From NCBI GenBank assembly GCA_019119555.1, contig DWWU01000006.1:1-64000 (forward strand): DNA of 64,000 nucleotides. The letters run 5' to 3'. Shown here in pieces: positions 34,035 to 42,005 of this stretch (positions within the stretch are counted from its first letter, which is position 1; each line of letters starts with the position of its first letter). Origin of the DNA: Candidatus Fusicatenibacter intestinigallinarum (GTDB taxonomy: Bacteria > Bacillota > Clostridia > Lachnospirales > Lachnospiraceae). A program made the translations under genes and the position numbers. A model generated the notes under the pieces. That model worked only from the letters and a program-made list of their open reading frames with translations, ran no database searches and had not been told where the DNA came from.

Positions 34035-35087
34035 TCAGAATCCGCTGAGAATTCCCATCAGCGGAAGCATCACGGACAGAAGAATCAGACCGGTAATCAC
34101 AGCGAGTACGGCGACCAGCGTCGGCTCGAGGATGCTGATGGTTCTGTTGAGTCTCTCATCAATTTCTTTCTCATATCCGGCAGCGATCTTCTTCATCATT
34201 TCGTCGAGGGAACCGGTTCTGTATCCCACGGTCACCATGCGCGCGTAGAATCCGGAAAAGATCCCGGATTCGGACAAGGCAGAAGCCAGATCCTGTCCGG
34301 CGGCTGTCAGGCTGCGGCACTTTTCCAGCTTTTGCTGAAAGACGGGACTTTCGCTGAGGGAACCGGCCAGCGTAAGGCTCTCCTCCGTGCTCAGGCCGCT
34401 GCTCAGGGTCAGGGCCATTCCGCCGGCAAACCGGCAGGCCGCCGTGCGTTCGCTGATGCTGCGGGACAGGCGGAAAGTTCCGGCCGCCCGGAGGAACAGT
34501 TCCCGGCCTTTTTTCGTTCTGGAAAGGAGAAGGAACATCCCGGCCAGGATGAGAAACAGGAGAACGAATCCGATGGAATAGCGGTTCATTGCAGTCCCGA
34601 GATCCATCAGGGTTTTCGGGATGCCGGTGACGCCGGCGCCAAACTGTTCAAATACCTGGTGGAAGACCGGAAGCACTCTGGTGAGAAGGAGAAGAATAAT
34701 GGCCAGCATCATGACTACCATAATCATCGGATAGGTGACCGCATGGCGGATCGCAGAGGAGAGGTCTGCCTCCCGCTCATAATAATCGGAGAGGGCATGC
34801 ATCACCTCATCCAGCCGGCCCGACTGTTCCCCCAGCTGCACCATATGCAGACAGTAGGAAGGAAACACACCGGAGCTTTTCAGCGCCTCATGAAATGTTC
34901 CGGTTTCCATGAAGGTGTCGTAAATATCCCGGAGGATCGCCTCCTCCTGGGAAGAAGCGGCGTCCTCCTTCATGATCGTGATGCCCTCGATTGCCGGGAT
35001 GCCGGCATGAAGAATCATTCCCATCTGGGAACAGAAGGAGGCGACTTCTGTATTGGAAAGAGTTTTTTTCTGGGTTTCTTTTGTCAT
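34035..35087 (-). CDS. pilC: PilC/GspF-type inner-membrane assembly protein
   Basis: This 350-residue platform protein of type II secretion/type IV pili has two homologous T2SSF domains (~15-140 and ~210-335), each with the pattern LxxxGLS/IPxxEgl and MVxxGExxGxLDExM (LHMVQLGEQSGRLDEVMHAL and RMVTVGYRTGSLDEMMKKI). It has three main helices. It connects the ATPase to the pilin pool. The gene starts 22 bp after the lipoprotein gene and leads the small-protein genes, so the whole set is one operon. Confidence 0.92.
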   Translation of the reverse strand: MTKETQKKTLSNTEVASFCSQMGMILHAGIPAIEGITIMKEDAASSQEEAILRDIYDTFMETGTFHEALKSSGVFPSYCLHMVQLGEQSGRLDEVMHALSDYYEREADLSSAIRHAVTYPMIMVVMMLAIILLLLTRVLPVFHQVFEQFGAGVTGIPKTLMDLGTAMNRYSIGFVLLFLILAGMFLLLSRTKKGRELFLRAAGTFRLSRSISERTAACRFAGGMALTLSSGLSTEESLTLAGSLSESPVFQQKLEKCRSLTAAGQDLASALSESGIFSGFYARMVTVGYRTGSLDEMMKKIAAGYEKEIDERLNRTISILEPTLVAVLAVITGLILLSVMLPLMGILSGF

Positions 35088-35108
35088 CGCTGTGACTCCT
35101 TTCGATGG

Positions 35109-36047
35109 TTATCGGGAATATTTGACGATATAATTGGAACCGTCGCCCACATATTTTTTCACGGCGTCGGCGCTGTTGTTTGCGGCCAGTGTGGGATCCA
35201 TCAGCGTCCAGGATTTTCCGTCAAACTGGATGACGTTGTCCACCCATCCGATTTCATCTACCCATGCGCTGATCCAGGCGTGGTATGCTTCGCCGGAATA
35301 TCCGATCTCCAGCTTGACGGGGATCCCCTGACTGCGGAGCATTGCTGTCATCACAGCTGCATAATCGAAACAGATTCCCTTTCCGGATTCCAGCACCTGA
35401 TCCACATCCGGAAGATATCCGGCGAGAGCTCCGGTTTCCGCTTCTGCCGCCTTGTCGTCATCGTAGACAATCGTTCCGATCGTAAAATTGTATACATTCG
35501 TGATCACATCCAGATCGCTGTCTGCATTCTGCGCCAGCTCGGCGGCTTTTTTTACTGTCTCACTGTCGGCGGTAAACCAGGTATACTGATTCGGGTACAG
35601 AAACGGGCGGAATTCATCGTTGAGCGAGACGGACAGAGAAGGTTCTTTGAATAAGGTGGAATAAGAAGTTCCCTCGACATTCTCATACACTTCAATCTGA
35701 TAGACGCCGTTCCCTCCGGTCAGCGGAAGAACCGCCCAGTCATCCGCGGCTGTAAGATCGTAGGTATATTTCACTTCATCCGGTGTGATGATAAAAATTT
35801 TGATTCTGGAAGCTGAACCGGCGTACCTGGCGCACAGGTATCCCTCCGCCGTATTGGAAATGTCCAGCGAAATCCGTTCGTTTCCGATCACGGAAGTTCC
35901 CGGGGCCGTGGGAACGAGAACCTGCGGCGTATTATCGCGGCTTCCGGAAGAGCCTGCCTCCGTATCCGCTGCTTTCCGGCAGCCGGACAGCGCTGTCAAA
36001 AGAGACAAAATGCAGAAAAAAGCCAGAAGTATTCTCCATTTCCCCAT
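35109..36047 (-). CDS. Transglutaminase-like lipoprotein
   Basis: This 312-residue lipoprotein has signal peptide and lipobox ending LSGC (Cys23). The C-terminal ~130 residues carry the transglutaminase/protease triad: Cys in GKGICFDYAAVMTAMLRS, His in AYHAWISAWV and Asp in LMDPTLA. It would act outside the membrane, either hydrolysing or crosslinking peptides. ATG at 36047 follows CGGAGG; the 31-codon upstream extension lacks a ribosome site. It is the first gene of the pilus operon. Its relation to pilus function is unknown. Confidence 0.88.
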   Translation of the reverse strand: MGKWRILLAFFCILSLLTALSGCRKAADTEAGSSGSRDNTPQVLVPTAPGTSVIGNERISLDISNTAEGYLCARYAGSASRIKIFIITPDEVKYTYDLTAADDWAVLPLTGGNGVYQIEVYENVEGTSYSTLFKEPSLSVSLNDEFRPFLYPNQYTWFTADSETVKKAAELAQNADSDLDVITNVYNFTIGTIVYDDDKAAEAETGALAGYLPDVDQVLESGKGICFDYAAVMTAMLRSQGIPVKLEIGYSGEAYHAWISAWVDEIGWVDNVIQFDGKSWTLMDPTLAANNSADAVKKYVGDGSNYIVKYSR

Positions 36048-36077
36048 GACAAACCTCCGTAAAACAGGATAAAAGTA

Positions 36078-36107
36078 TTGCAAAAATACACTTATTTTTA
36101 TTATAAT
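36078..36107 (+). promoter_or_regulatory. Promoter of the SARP-type regulator gene
   Basis: TTGCAA (36078-36083), an 18-bp spacer and TATAAT (36102-36107) precede the gene. It sits in the 107-bp divergent region shared with the pilus operon. Confidence 0.6.
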
Positions 36108-36154
36108 CGACAACAGAAAAAATGAAAACAGTTTTTGCAAAGAAGGGAAAAATC

Positions 36155-37312
36155 ATGCTGCAGATTCAGATGTTCGGCCATTTCCGCATGTATGACGGGG
36201 AACGTATGCTGGACGAAGCGTCGTTTCGCTCGGAGATGGTCCTGAAATTACTGACATACATCATCTGTCACAGAAAAAGGCCGCTGTCCGTGCGCGAGCT
36301 GACACAGATTCTGTGGGACGGGAGTCAGAGCAGGAATCCTGCAGGCGCGCTGAAAAATCTGGTGTATCGCCTGAGAACGATTCTGCGCTCCGTCTGGCCT
36401 GAGACGGAATTTATTCTGACAGGAAGGGCGTCCTATCAGTGGAACCGGCAGGTGGAACTTGCCGTGGATGTGGAATACTTCCAACAGCTCTGTCTTGCCG
36501 CCCGTCGCGAAACCGGAAAGGAAAAGGCAGAATTCCAGAGAAAGGCGGCTGCCGGATACCGGGGACGGTTTCTGGAGGGAATCCGGGATCAGGGCTGGGT
36601 CACGGAGCGGTCTGCCTGCCTTCATTCCCTGTATCTTGAAATGGTCAGGGATCTTGCAGCATATCTGAATGAAAACGGGCAGTTCAGAGAGCTGGAGGAG
36701 ATGGCGAGGAAGGCCATCGATATGGAACCGCTGGATGAGGGGCTGTACGGTTGGCTGATCCGGGCTCTGATCGGAGAGGGAAGGGAGAAGTCCGCCGCGG
36801 AGGAGTACCATCGGATCTCCGGGCTGCTGTACAGAACATCTGCATCCGTCCCCGCCGATTCCCTTCAGGAACTGTGGCGGCAGCTGGCGGCTTCACAGAA
36901 AGAGGACATGGACAGTTTTTCTGTGATACAGGCAGGGCTGAGAGAAAAGCCTCATGCTCCCGGCGTTTTTTTCTGTGGATATGAGACGTTTCGGGATATC
37001 TACGAACTGGAGATCCGGCGGGAGAAAAGAGCCGGAAGGCCGGTGCTGCTTGTGCTGCTTGCGCTGCATCCGGCGGAGGAGACAGAAACAGAGACGCTGC
37101 GGGCGGAAATGGATCGGCTGAAAAACGTGCTTCTTGCGTCTCTGCGCCGGGGCGATGTGGTTGCGCAGTATGATACGTCCAGGTTTCTTGTGATGCTGTC
37201 CGGATGCCGGTATGAGGATGGGCGGAAGGTTATGGAGAGAGTGGAATATGAATTTGCTCAGAGTTCCGGAAACGCAGCGGGGAAGCTTTGCTGCAGCATG
37301 GAAATGCTGTAA
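36155..37312 (+). CDS. SARP/BTAD-type regulator with degenerate GGDEF-like tail
   Basis: This 385-residue protein opens with a winged-helix DNA-binding domain (~1-95: MLQIQMFGHFRMYDG, LLTYIICHRKRPLSVREL, LVYRLRTILR) and continues with a bacterial transcriptional activator domain (~100-240) of helical repeats. The last ~110 residues end RRGDVVAQYDTSRFLVMLSGC. This aligns in pattern with GGDEF cyclases, but the GGDEF signature reads YDTSRF, so catalysis must be lost. ATG at 36155, after GAAGGG, is preferred to 36122. It is divergent from the pilus operon and is a candidate regulator of it. Confidence 0.8.
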   Translation: MLQIQMFGHFRMYDGERMLDEASFRSEMVLKLLTYIICHRKRPLSVRELTQILWDGSQSRNPAGALKNLVYRLRTILRSVWPETEFILTGRASYQWNRQVELAVDVEYFQQLCLAARRETGKEKAEFQRKAAAGYRGRFLEGIRDQGWVTERSACLHSLYLEMVRDLAAYLNENGQFRELEEMARKAIDMEPLDEGLYGWLIRALIGEGREKSAAEEYHRISGLLYRTSASVPADSLQELWRQLAASQKEDMDSFSVIQAGLREKPHAPGVFFCGYETFRDIYELEIRREKRAGRPVLLVLLALHPAEETETETLRAEMDRLKNVLLASLRRGDVVAQYDTSRFLVMLSGCRYEDGRKVMERVEYEFAQSSGNAAGKLCCSMEML

Positions 37313-37329
37313 GAGGGTTTCCTTAACTA

Positions 37330-37358
37330 TTGACGTTTCCGGCGATTTGTGTTAGCAT
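37330..37358 (+). promoter_or_regulatory. Promoter of fabV
   Basis: TTGACG (37330-37335), a 17-bp spacer and TAGCAT (37353-37358). The operator at 37368 overlaps the expected start site. Confidence 0.7.
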
Positions 37359-37367
37359 CAAAAAAGG

Positions 37368-37382
37368 TTTGATCATCAAATT
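37368..37382. promoter_or_regulatory. FabT-type operator
   Basis: TTTGATCATCAAATT closely matches the FabT binding site of Firmicutes (TTTGATTATCAAATT pattern). It lies 10 bp after the -10 box of fabV, so a MarR-family fatty-acid regulator probably represses transcription here. No fabT gene is in the window. Confidence 0.65.
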
Positions 37383-37416
37383 AAGAGTACCGTATTTGCA
37401 AAGATTGTGACCGCCC

Positions 37417-37577
37417 AGTATAAGCCACGATAAATACCTTATTGTTTCGGTGAGGATGCTTTTTCGAGAGTACAGTTGTAAAAACGCAGGCGTAGCGGGC
37501 TACGCTGAGGCTTTTACAACTGTGCTATCGGGAAAGCAGACCAGCGAAACATATGGTTATTTATCGCGGCTTATACT
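37417..37577. repeat. 161-bp near-palindromic element
   Basis: The outer ends AGTATAAGCCACGATAAATA and TATTTATCGCGGCTTATACT (as written on the plus strand) are inverted repeats. The pairing continues inward through ACAGTTGTAAAA/TTTTACAACTGT to the centre CGTAGC-GG-GCTACG at 37491-37504. The element is non-coding and occupies most of the fabV leader. It is unrelated in sequence to the GTAAC MITE family. It may be another MITE or a long RNA hairpin. No clear flanking duplication is visible. Confidence 0.8.
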
Positions 37578-37640
37578 AGAAGCAGGAAAAACAGTTCTGC
37601 CGGATGGGCGGCTGCAGGAAAAATATAAAGGAGGCCAATT

Positions 37641-38807
37641 ATGGTAATCAGTCCAAGAGTCAAAGGGTTTATCTGCATCACGGCTCATCCCGACGGATGC
37701 AGAGAGAATGTCAGAAGACAGATCGAGTATGTGGAGAAAAACGGAAAAATGGAAAACAGTCCGAAAAATGTTCTGATCATCGGAGCATCCACGGGCTACG
37801 GTCTTGCGTCCCGGATCGCGCTTGCGTTCGGAGGCGGTGCGAATACGCTGGGAATCATGTTTGAGAAGAGTGCGACGGCTACCAGAACGGCGACTCCTGG
37901 CTACTATAACACGGAGGCCTTTGAGGCGTTCGCGAAAGAGAAGGGGCTGTATGCGGAGACGATCAACGGCGATGCGTTTTCCGTGGAGTGCAAGGAGAAG
38001 ACGATTCAGAAGATCCGTGAAGATCTGGGGAAAGTTGATATGGTGATTTACAGCCTTGCGGCTCCCCGCAGAACCACTCCGGACGGACAGACGTATACGT
38101 CGGTTCTGAAACCGGTGGGAGAAGCTTTCACCAATCTTTCCTGGAACGCAAAGGACAACAGTCTGACTACCGTAACTCTGGAACCGGCCAATGAGGAAGA
38201 GATTGCGGCTACGGTTAAGGTTATGGGCGGCGAAGACTGGATGGACTGGATCGAAGCGCTGCATACGGCGGACGTCCTGTCTGAGGATGCGGTGACTGTG
38301 GCCTACTCCTACATCGGGCCGGAGCTTACATATCCGATTTATAAAGACGGAACGATCGGAAGGGCGAAGAAGAATCTGAAGGAATGTTCCGACCGGATGA
38401 ACGAAAAATATCAAGGTCAGGGAATCCGCTCCTATGTTTCCGTCAACAAGGCGGTTGTCACGCAGGCCAGCGCGGCGATTCCGGTGGTTCCGCTGTATTT
38501 CATGATTCTGTATAAGGTGATGAAAGAGAAACATCTGCATGAAGGCTGCATCGAACAGATGGATCGTCTGTTCCGCAGAAAACTCAGCGGAAGTCAGGTG
38601 GAACAGGATAACGGGGGATTTATCCGCATGGATGACTGGGAACTGCGCGAGGACGTGCAGGCGGCGGTGATGGACGCCTGGAACAGGATCACGACCACAG
38701 AACTGTCCGAGATTGCCGATGTGGACGGATACTGGGAGGACTTCTACCATATGTTCGGATTCCATTTCGACAATGTGGACTATGACAGGGACGTTCCGCT
38801 TGTTTAG
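37641..38807 (+). CDS. fabV: Trans-2-enoyl-ACP/CoA reductase FabV
   Basis: This 388-residue short-chain-dehydrogenase-like enoyl reductase completes the fatty-acid elongation cycle with NADH. FabV hallmarks are seen: PRVKGFICITAHPDGC at the start, the nucleotide loop IGASTGYGLASRI, YSLAAPRRTTPDG, and the catalytic Y-x8-K pair in YKDGTIGRAKK. The length is typical. AAAGGAGG precedes the ATG. It is a single-gene unit with a FabT-like operator and a long palindromic leader. FabV enzymes are insensitive to triclosan, which is family knowledge. Confidence 0.95.
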   Translation: MVISPRVKGFICITAHPDGCRENVRRQIEYVEKNGKMENSPKNVLIIGASTGYGLASRIALAFGGGANTLGIMFEKSATATRTATPGYYNTEAFEAFAKEKGLYAETINGDAFSVECKEKTIQKIREDLGKVDMVIYSLAAPRRTTPDGQTYTSVLKPVGEAFTNLSWNAKDNSLTTVTLEPANEEEIAATVKVMGGEDWMDWIEALHTADVLSEDAVTVAYSYIGPELTYPIYKDGTIGRAKKNLKECSDRMNEKYQGQGIRSYVSVNKAVVTQASAAIPVVPLYFMILYKVMKEKHLHEGCIEQMDRLFRRKLSGSQVEQDNGGFIRMDDWELREDVQAAVMDAWNRITTTELSEIADVDGYWEDFYHMFGFHFDNVDYDRDVPLV

Positions 38808-38849
38808 GATGCCTTTCAATTACGCTCCGCTTTTCTGTAACCGCTGCGG

Positions 38850-38877
38850 GTAACAGTTCAGCAGGCTGAACTGTTAC
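38850..38877. repeat. Short palindromic MITE copy (28 bp)
   Basis: A perfect family palindrome, GTAACAGTTCAGC and GCTGAACTGTTAC around AG. Flanking bases extend pairing (GCGG with CCGC), so the hairpin behind fabV reaches about 17 bp. Confidence 0.9.
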
Positions 38878-38907
38878 CCGCGGAGAGGAAAAATTTTCTG
38901 AAAACAG

Positions 38908-38936
38908 TTGCCTTTCAGGATAAAATTTGTTACTAT
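38908..38936 (+). promoter_or_regulatory. Promoter of the mecA leader
   Basis: TTGCCT (38908-38913), a 17-bp spacer and TACTAT (38931-38936). Transcription would start near 38943, ahead of the hairpin at 38986. Confidence 0.6.
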
Positions 38937-38985
38937 ATAAATAACAGATTGCCTGATAAAAAAAGATATTGGCCGCACGGCGCAT

Positions 38986-39028
38986 GCCGACAGGTGATAA
39001 ACCTGCTGGTAGTGTGTCGGCGGTTTTT
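38986..39028 (+). terminator. Intrinsic terminator in the mecA leader
   Basis: GCCGACA (38986-38992) pairs with TGTCGGC (39015-39021), with CAGGT/ACCTG nested inside, and a run of seven T follows. It lies between the promoter and mecA, so it either attenuates mecA or ends a ~85-nt RNA. Confidence 0.7.
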
Positions 39029-39030
39029 TT

Positions 39031-39093
39031 GTTGTGACGCAGGCTCCATGTTTTTATATAAAAGGAAACGTGCAGACCTGGTTGAGCTGTTAC
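39031..39093 (-). mobile_element. Partial MITE copy upstream of mecA
   Basis: On the minus strand it reads as the left end (GTAACAGCTCAACCAGG), a decayed TCTG hairpin and a segment matching ACGCAGAGCCTGC. The right half is missing. It abuts the mecA ribosome site GGAGG. Confidence 0.65.
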
Positions 39094-39106
39094 GGAGGCG
39101 GATGAT

Positions 39107-39871
39107 ATGAATTTTAAAAAAGTTGACAGCAGTACCATTAAATGTTATGTTTCGAACGAGGAGCTGGAAGCATATGGAATTACCGTGGAGGAATTGACGA
39201 CAGACAAGAGTAAGGCACGTAAATTTATCAATTATCTTCTTGGCCTTGCCAGAGAAGAGATCGGCGAAATAGAGATTAATTCCATGATGACGATACAGAT
39301 CCAGATGGTTCGGGACAAAGGACTGCTTCTGACTATCACCAGTAATTTCTGGTCGGAACTCCCGCGGGAACTGAAGGAATCGCTGATTGAAAGTATGGAA
39401 GAACATCTGCATCAGATTATGAAAGAGACGGAAAACGGTGAGAAAGCAGAGCAGGAGCAGATGCTTGAGGGATTTCTGGAACGGCTGCGGAGCGGCGAAG
39501 ACGGCGAACAGGAAGAGGAAAGTCAGGAAGAACAGACAGAGAGTACGGAATCCCAGGATCCGGAGCAGGAAGAAATCGACAGGGCGGTGTTTATGTTTCA
39601 GTCGCTGGACGACGTCCTGACGCTGTGCAGTCTTTCTCCGGAGAAAAGCAGAATCAGCAGCAGCCTGATGAAGGATCAGGGGAATTATTTTCTGTATGTC
39701 TGGGAGCGGGGAACGGACAGAGAGCCGTTTCACATGTTCTGTATGATTGCGATGGAATACGGAACCCTTTACAGCGCCCAGAAAAGCCGGATTCAGCTGC
39801 TTCAGAAACGCGCGGAGATTCTGATCAAGGAGGATGCAGTCTATAAGCTTCGCGAGATTGCTGCAATATAA
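39107..39871 (+). CDS. mecA: Adaptor protein MecA
   Basis: This 254-residue two-domain adaptor delivers substrates to the ClpC protease. The N-terminal domain begins MNFKKVDSSTIKCYVSNEELEAYGIT. A glutamate-rich linker (~105-160) is followed by the C-terminal ClpC-binding domain (FMFQSLDDVLTLCSL to LLQKRAEILIKEDAVYKL). Both ends match the clostridial MecA family. GGAGG lies 8 bases upstream. Which substrates it delivers in this organism is unknown. Confidence 0.88.
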   Translation: MNFKKVDSSTIKCYVSNEELEAYGITVEELTTDKSKARKFINYLLGLAREEIGEIEINSMMTIQIQMVRDKGLLLTITSNFWSELPRELKESLIESMEEHLHQIMKETENGEKAEQEQMLEGFLERLRSGEDGEQEEESQEEQTESTESQDPEQEEIDRAVFMFQSLDDVLTLCSLSPEKSRISSSLMKDQGNYFLYVWERGTDREPFHMFCMIAMEYGTLYSAQKSRIQLLQKRAEILIKEDAVYKLREIAAI

Positions 39872-39874
39872 AAG

Positions 39875-39934
39875 GCAACCGTTTGGCTGGCCGATGTAAA
39901 GACAAAGCAACCGTTCGGCTGGCTGAACTGTTGC
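39875..39934. repeat. Tandem pair of MITE palindromes
   Basis: A truncated copy (GCAACCGTTTGGCTGGC, 39875-39891) is followed by a complete short copy (GCAACCGTTCGGC/GCTGAACTGTTGC, 39907-39934). Similar ATGTAAA strings follow both, which suggests a local duplication. Confidence 0.75.
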
Positions 39935-39954
39935 AATGTAAAAGAACAGACAGA

Positions 39955-40020
39955 GACGGCGCGCCGCCGCAGATACGTGCGCAAATGGCAGGTATCCGTG
40001 GCTGTGCGTCGTTTTTTTTT
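39955..40020 (+). terminator. Terminator after mecA
   Basis: An imperfect hairpin (GACG...CAGATAC with GTATC...GCGTC) is followed by nine T residues (40012-40020). Confidence 0.55.
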
Positions 40021-40103
40021 CGGCGTCGGGCGGACGTCAGCCGCGCAGCGGTGCGGGCCGCGACAGATAGCCCCTTTTTATGACTGATATAGAGGATACC
40101 TAT

Positions 40104-40132
40104 TTTACTTCCGTCCATACAGTGAGTATAAT
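40104..40132 (+). promoter_or_regulatory. Promoter of the chromate transporter genes
   Basis: TTTACT (40104-40109), a 17-bp spacer and TATAAT (40127-40132) precede the first ChrA-domain gene. Confidence 0.5.
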
Positions 40133-40177
40133 TGGAACTGAAAAAGATCGGATATGTCGGGGGCGGAGGAAGTTAAA

Positions 40178-40747
40178 TTGGAAAAAAAGAGTACTGTGCT
40201 GAAAAAACTGTTTCTGTCGACGCTGAGCCTCAGTGCGTTTACTTTTGGCGGGGGCTATGTGATCATTTCTCTGATGAAGACGAAATTTGTCGATGAGCTT
40301 CACTGGATCACGGAGGACGAAATGCTGGATATGACAGCGATTGCCCAGTCCTCACCGGGGGCGATTGCGGTGAACGGCGCTATTGTCGTCGGATATAAGC
40401 TGGCGGGAATTCCGGGTGTGCTGATTTCGGTGCTGGGGGCGATTCTTCCGCCGATGGTAATTCTGTCTGTGGTGTCGCTGTGCTACGATGCGTTTATCTC
40501 AAACCCGGTCATCGCGGCGCTGCTGAAGGGAATGGAATCCGGAATCGGCGCCGTGATCGCGTCTGTTGTATGGGATATGGCCGCGGGAATTGTGAAGCAG
40601 AAAAGCGTTTTCTCCATCGCAGTTATGGCGGGAAGCTTTCTGGCCTGTATGGTCTGGAAGGTAAATGTGGTGTTTATCATTCTTGCGGCTGCGGCTCTGG
40701 GCGTCTTCCGGACGCTGTGGGCTGAGAAAAGGGGGAAACGGAAATGA
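40178..40747 (+). CDS. Chromate transporter, half-size ChrA domain 1
   Basis: This half-length CHR protein of about 189 residues has the family signature FTFGGGYVIISLM, then QSSPGAIAVNGA and several helices. Two such short proteins encoded in tandem form an antiparallel pair equal to one full ChrA. TTG at 40178, seven bases after GGAGGA, is preferred; ATG at 40154 is possible. It overlaps the partner gene by 4 bp. The family moves chromate or sulfate; the real substrate in a gut anaerobe is uncertain. Confidence 0.87.
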   Translation: MEKKSTVLKKLFLSTLSLSAFTFGGGYVIISLMKTKFVDELHWITEDEMLDMTAIAQSSPGAIAVNGAIVVGYKLAGIPGVLISVLGAILPPMVILSVVSLCYDAFISNPVIAALLKGMESGIGAVIASVVWDMAAGIVKQKSVFSIAVMAGSFLACMVWKVNVVFIILAAAALGVFRTLWAEKRGKRK

Positions 40748-41304
40748 TTTATCTTCAGCTTTTTTTCAGCTTTCTTCAGATCGGAGCGTTCAGCTTCGGA
40801 GGAGGCTATGCGGCAATGCCGCTGATCCAGGCAGAGATTGTGGACGGGCATCAGTGGCTGACTGCTTCCGAATTCACCAATCTTATCACAATTTCGCAGA
40901 TGACGCCGGGACCGATCGCGGTCAATGCGGCGACGTTTGTGGGAACGCAGATTGCCGGCCCTGTGGGAGCGGTTGTGGCCACTCTGGGATGTATTCTTCC
41001 CTCCTGCCTTTTTGTGACGGCGCTTGCTTACATTTATACAAAATATCGGAAGCTGGATCTGCTGCAGGGCGCGCTGGGGGCGCTCCGGCCTGCGGTTGTG
41101 GCACTGATTGCACAGGCCGGGATTGATATTCTGATCACTGCGTTTTTCAGAAGCGGAGCTGCGGAACTGATCCCGGGAAACGTGTCGGTGCGGGCGATCG
41201 TATGGTTTGTTCTGGGTTTTGTCCTGCTCAGAAAAACAAAGCTGGGACCGGTGCCGGTCATGATTCTGTGCGGAGTGCTGGAGGCTGCGGCCTCGATGTT
41301 CTGA
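40744..41304 (+). CDS. Chromate transporter, half-size ChrA domain 2
   Basis: This 186-residue partner of the previous protein has FSFGGGYAAMPLIQAEIV and TPGPIAVNAATFVG, the two best-conserved CHR motifs, with about five helices. It starts within the previous stop codon (ATGA), so both halves should be made in equal amounts. A short MITE follows 44 bp after its stop. Confidence 0.88.
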   Translation: MIYLQLFFSFLQIGAFSFGGGYAAMPLIQAEIVDGHQWLTASEFTNLITISQMTPGPIAVNAATFVGTQIAGPVGAVVATLGCILPSCLFVTALAYIYTKYRKLDLLQGALGALRPAVVALIAQAGIDILITAFFRSGAAELIPGNVSVRAIVWFVLGFVLLRKTKLGPVPVMILCGVLEAAASMF

Positions 41305-41348
41305 GACCTGTCCTGCGAAGCCGCCGCACGGCCGGAACTTATGAATTT

Positions 41349-41376
41349 GTAACAGTTCAGCTGGCTGAACTGTTAT
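41349..41376. repeat. Short palindromic MITE copy (28 bp)
   Basis: GTAACAGTTCAGC and GCTGAACTGTTAT around TG, a near-perfect family palindrome. Confidence 0.9.
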
Positions 41377-41547
41377 ACGTATTTTCCAATTGCGTCGGAA
41401 AATATTCTGCAGATTGCAGAAAAACGTGATATAATGTACGGGTATATGAAAAATCAGACAAAAAGACCGCCGGCTGCGGCGGAGTGACGGCGGCAGTCTG
41501 CCGCCGGAAGGCTCCGGCAGCGGCGAGAAAATGGAGGGAGAGTATCT

Positions 41548-41934
41548 ATGGCCAGCAAGAGACTGAAAAAAAAGAAACAGGCTGCAGCGGTTCTTCAGAA
41601 ACGGACGGAACCGGAAAACGGCGCTGTGAAAACAGAAAGGCCCGGGGAAACAAGGGAACAGACACCGGAGGAAGAAACAAAGCAGGGAATTTGTTTTCAG
41701 ATAGAGACGGATTTGAAAAAGGAGAGCGAAGAGATGAAAACTATGAACTTCTATATTCAGTGGAACGGAAAAGAATTCTGTCAGGCGGATATTGTGGAGC
41801 AGATCCAAAAGCAGTGGGAGGCCATGGGAAATACGGCGGAGAGTCTCGAAAAGCTGAATATTTATCTGAAGCCTGAGGAATCCAGAGCGTATTATGTGGC
41901 AAACGAGTCTGTGCAGGGCTGTGTAGAACTGTAA
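41548..41934 (+). CDS. DUF6465 family protein
   Basis: This 128-residue protein has a highly charged, probably unstructured N-terminal half and a conserved C-terminal domain (~65-128) beginning NFYIQWNGKEFCQADIVEQI and ending SRAYYVANESVQGCVEL. The pattern matches DUF6465 of Lachnospiraceae. The N-terminal stretch KKKKQ and acidic linker recall nucleic-acid-associated proteins, but no function is known. GGAGGGAG lies upstream. Confidence 0.75.
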   Translation: MASKRLKKKKQAAAVLQKRTEPENGAVKTERPGETREQTPEEETKQGICFQIETDLKKESEEMKTMNFYIQWNGKEFCQADIVEQIQKQWEAMGNTAESLEKLNIYLKPEESRAYYVANESVQGCVEL

Positions 41935-42005
41935 AACTGCCGTGCGGCCGCGATTTGAAGGGAGGAACCTGTAACTGCCGGGGTCGGACAGCTGCAGGGA
42001 TTTTT

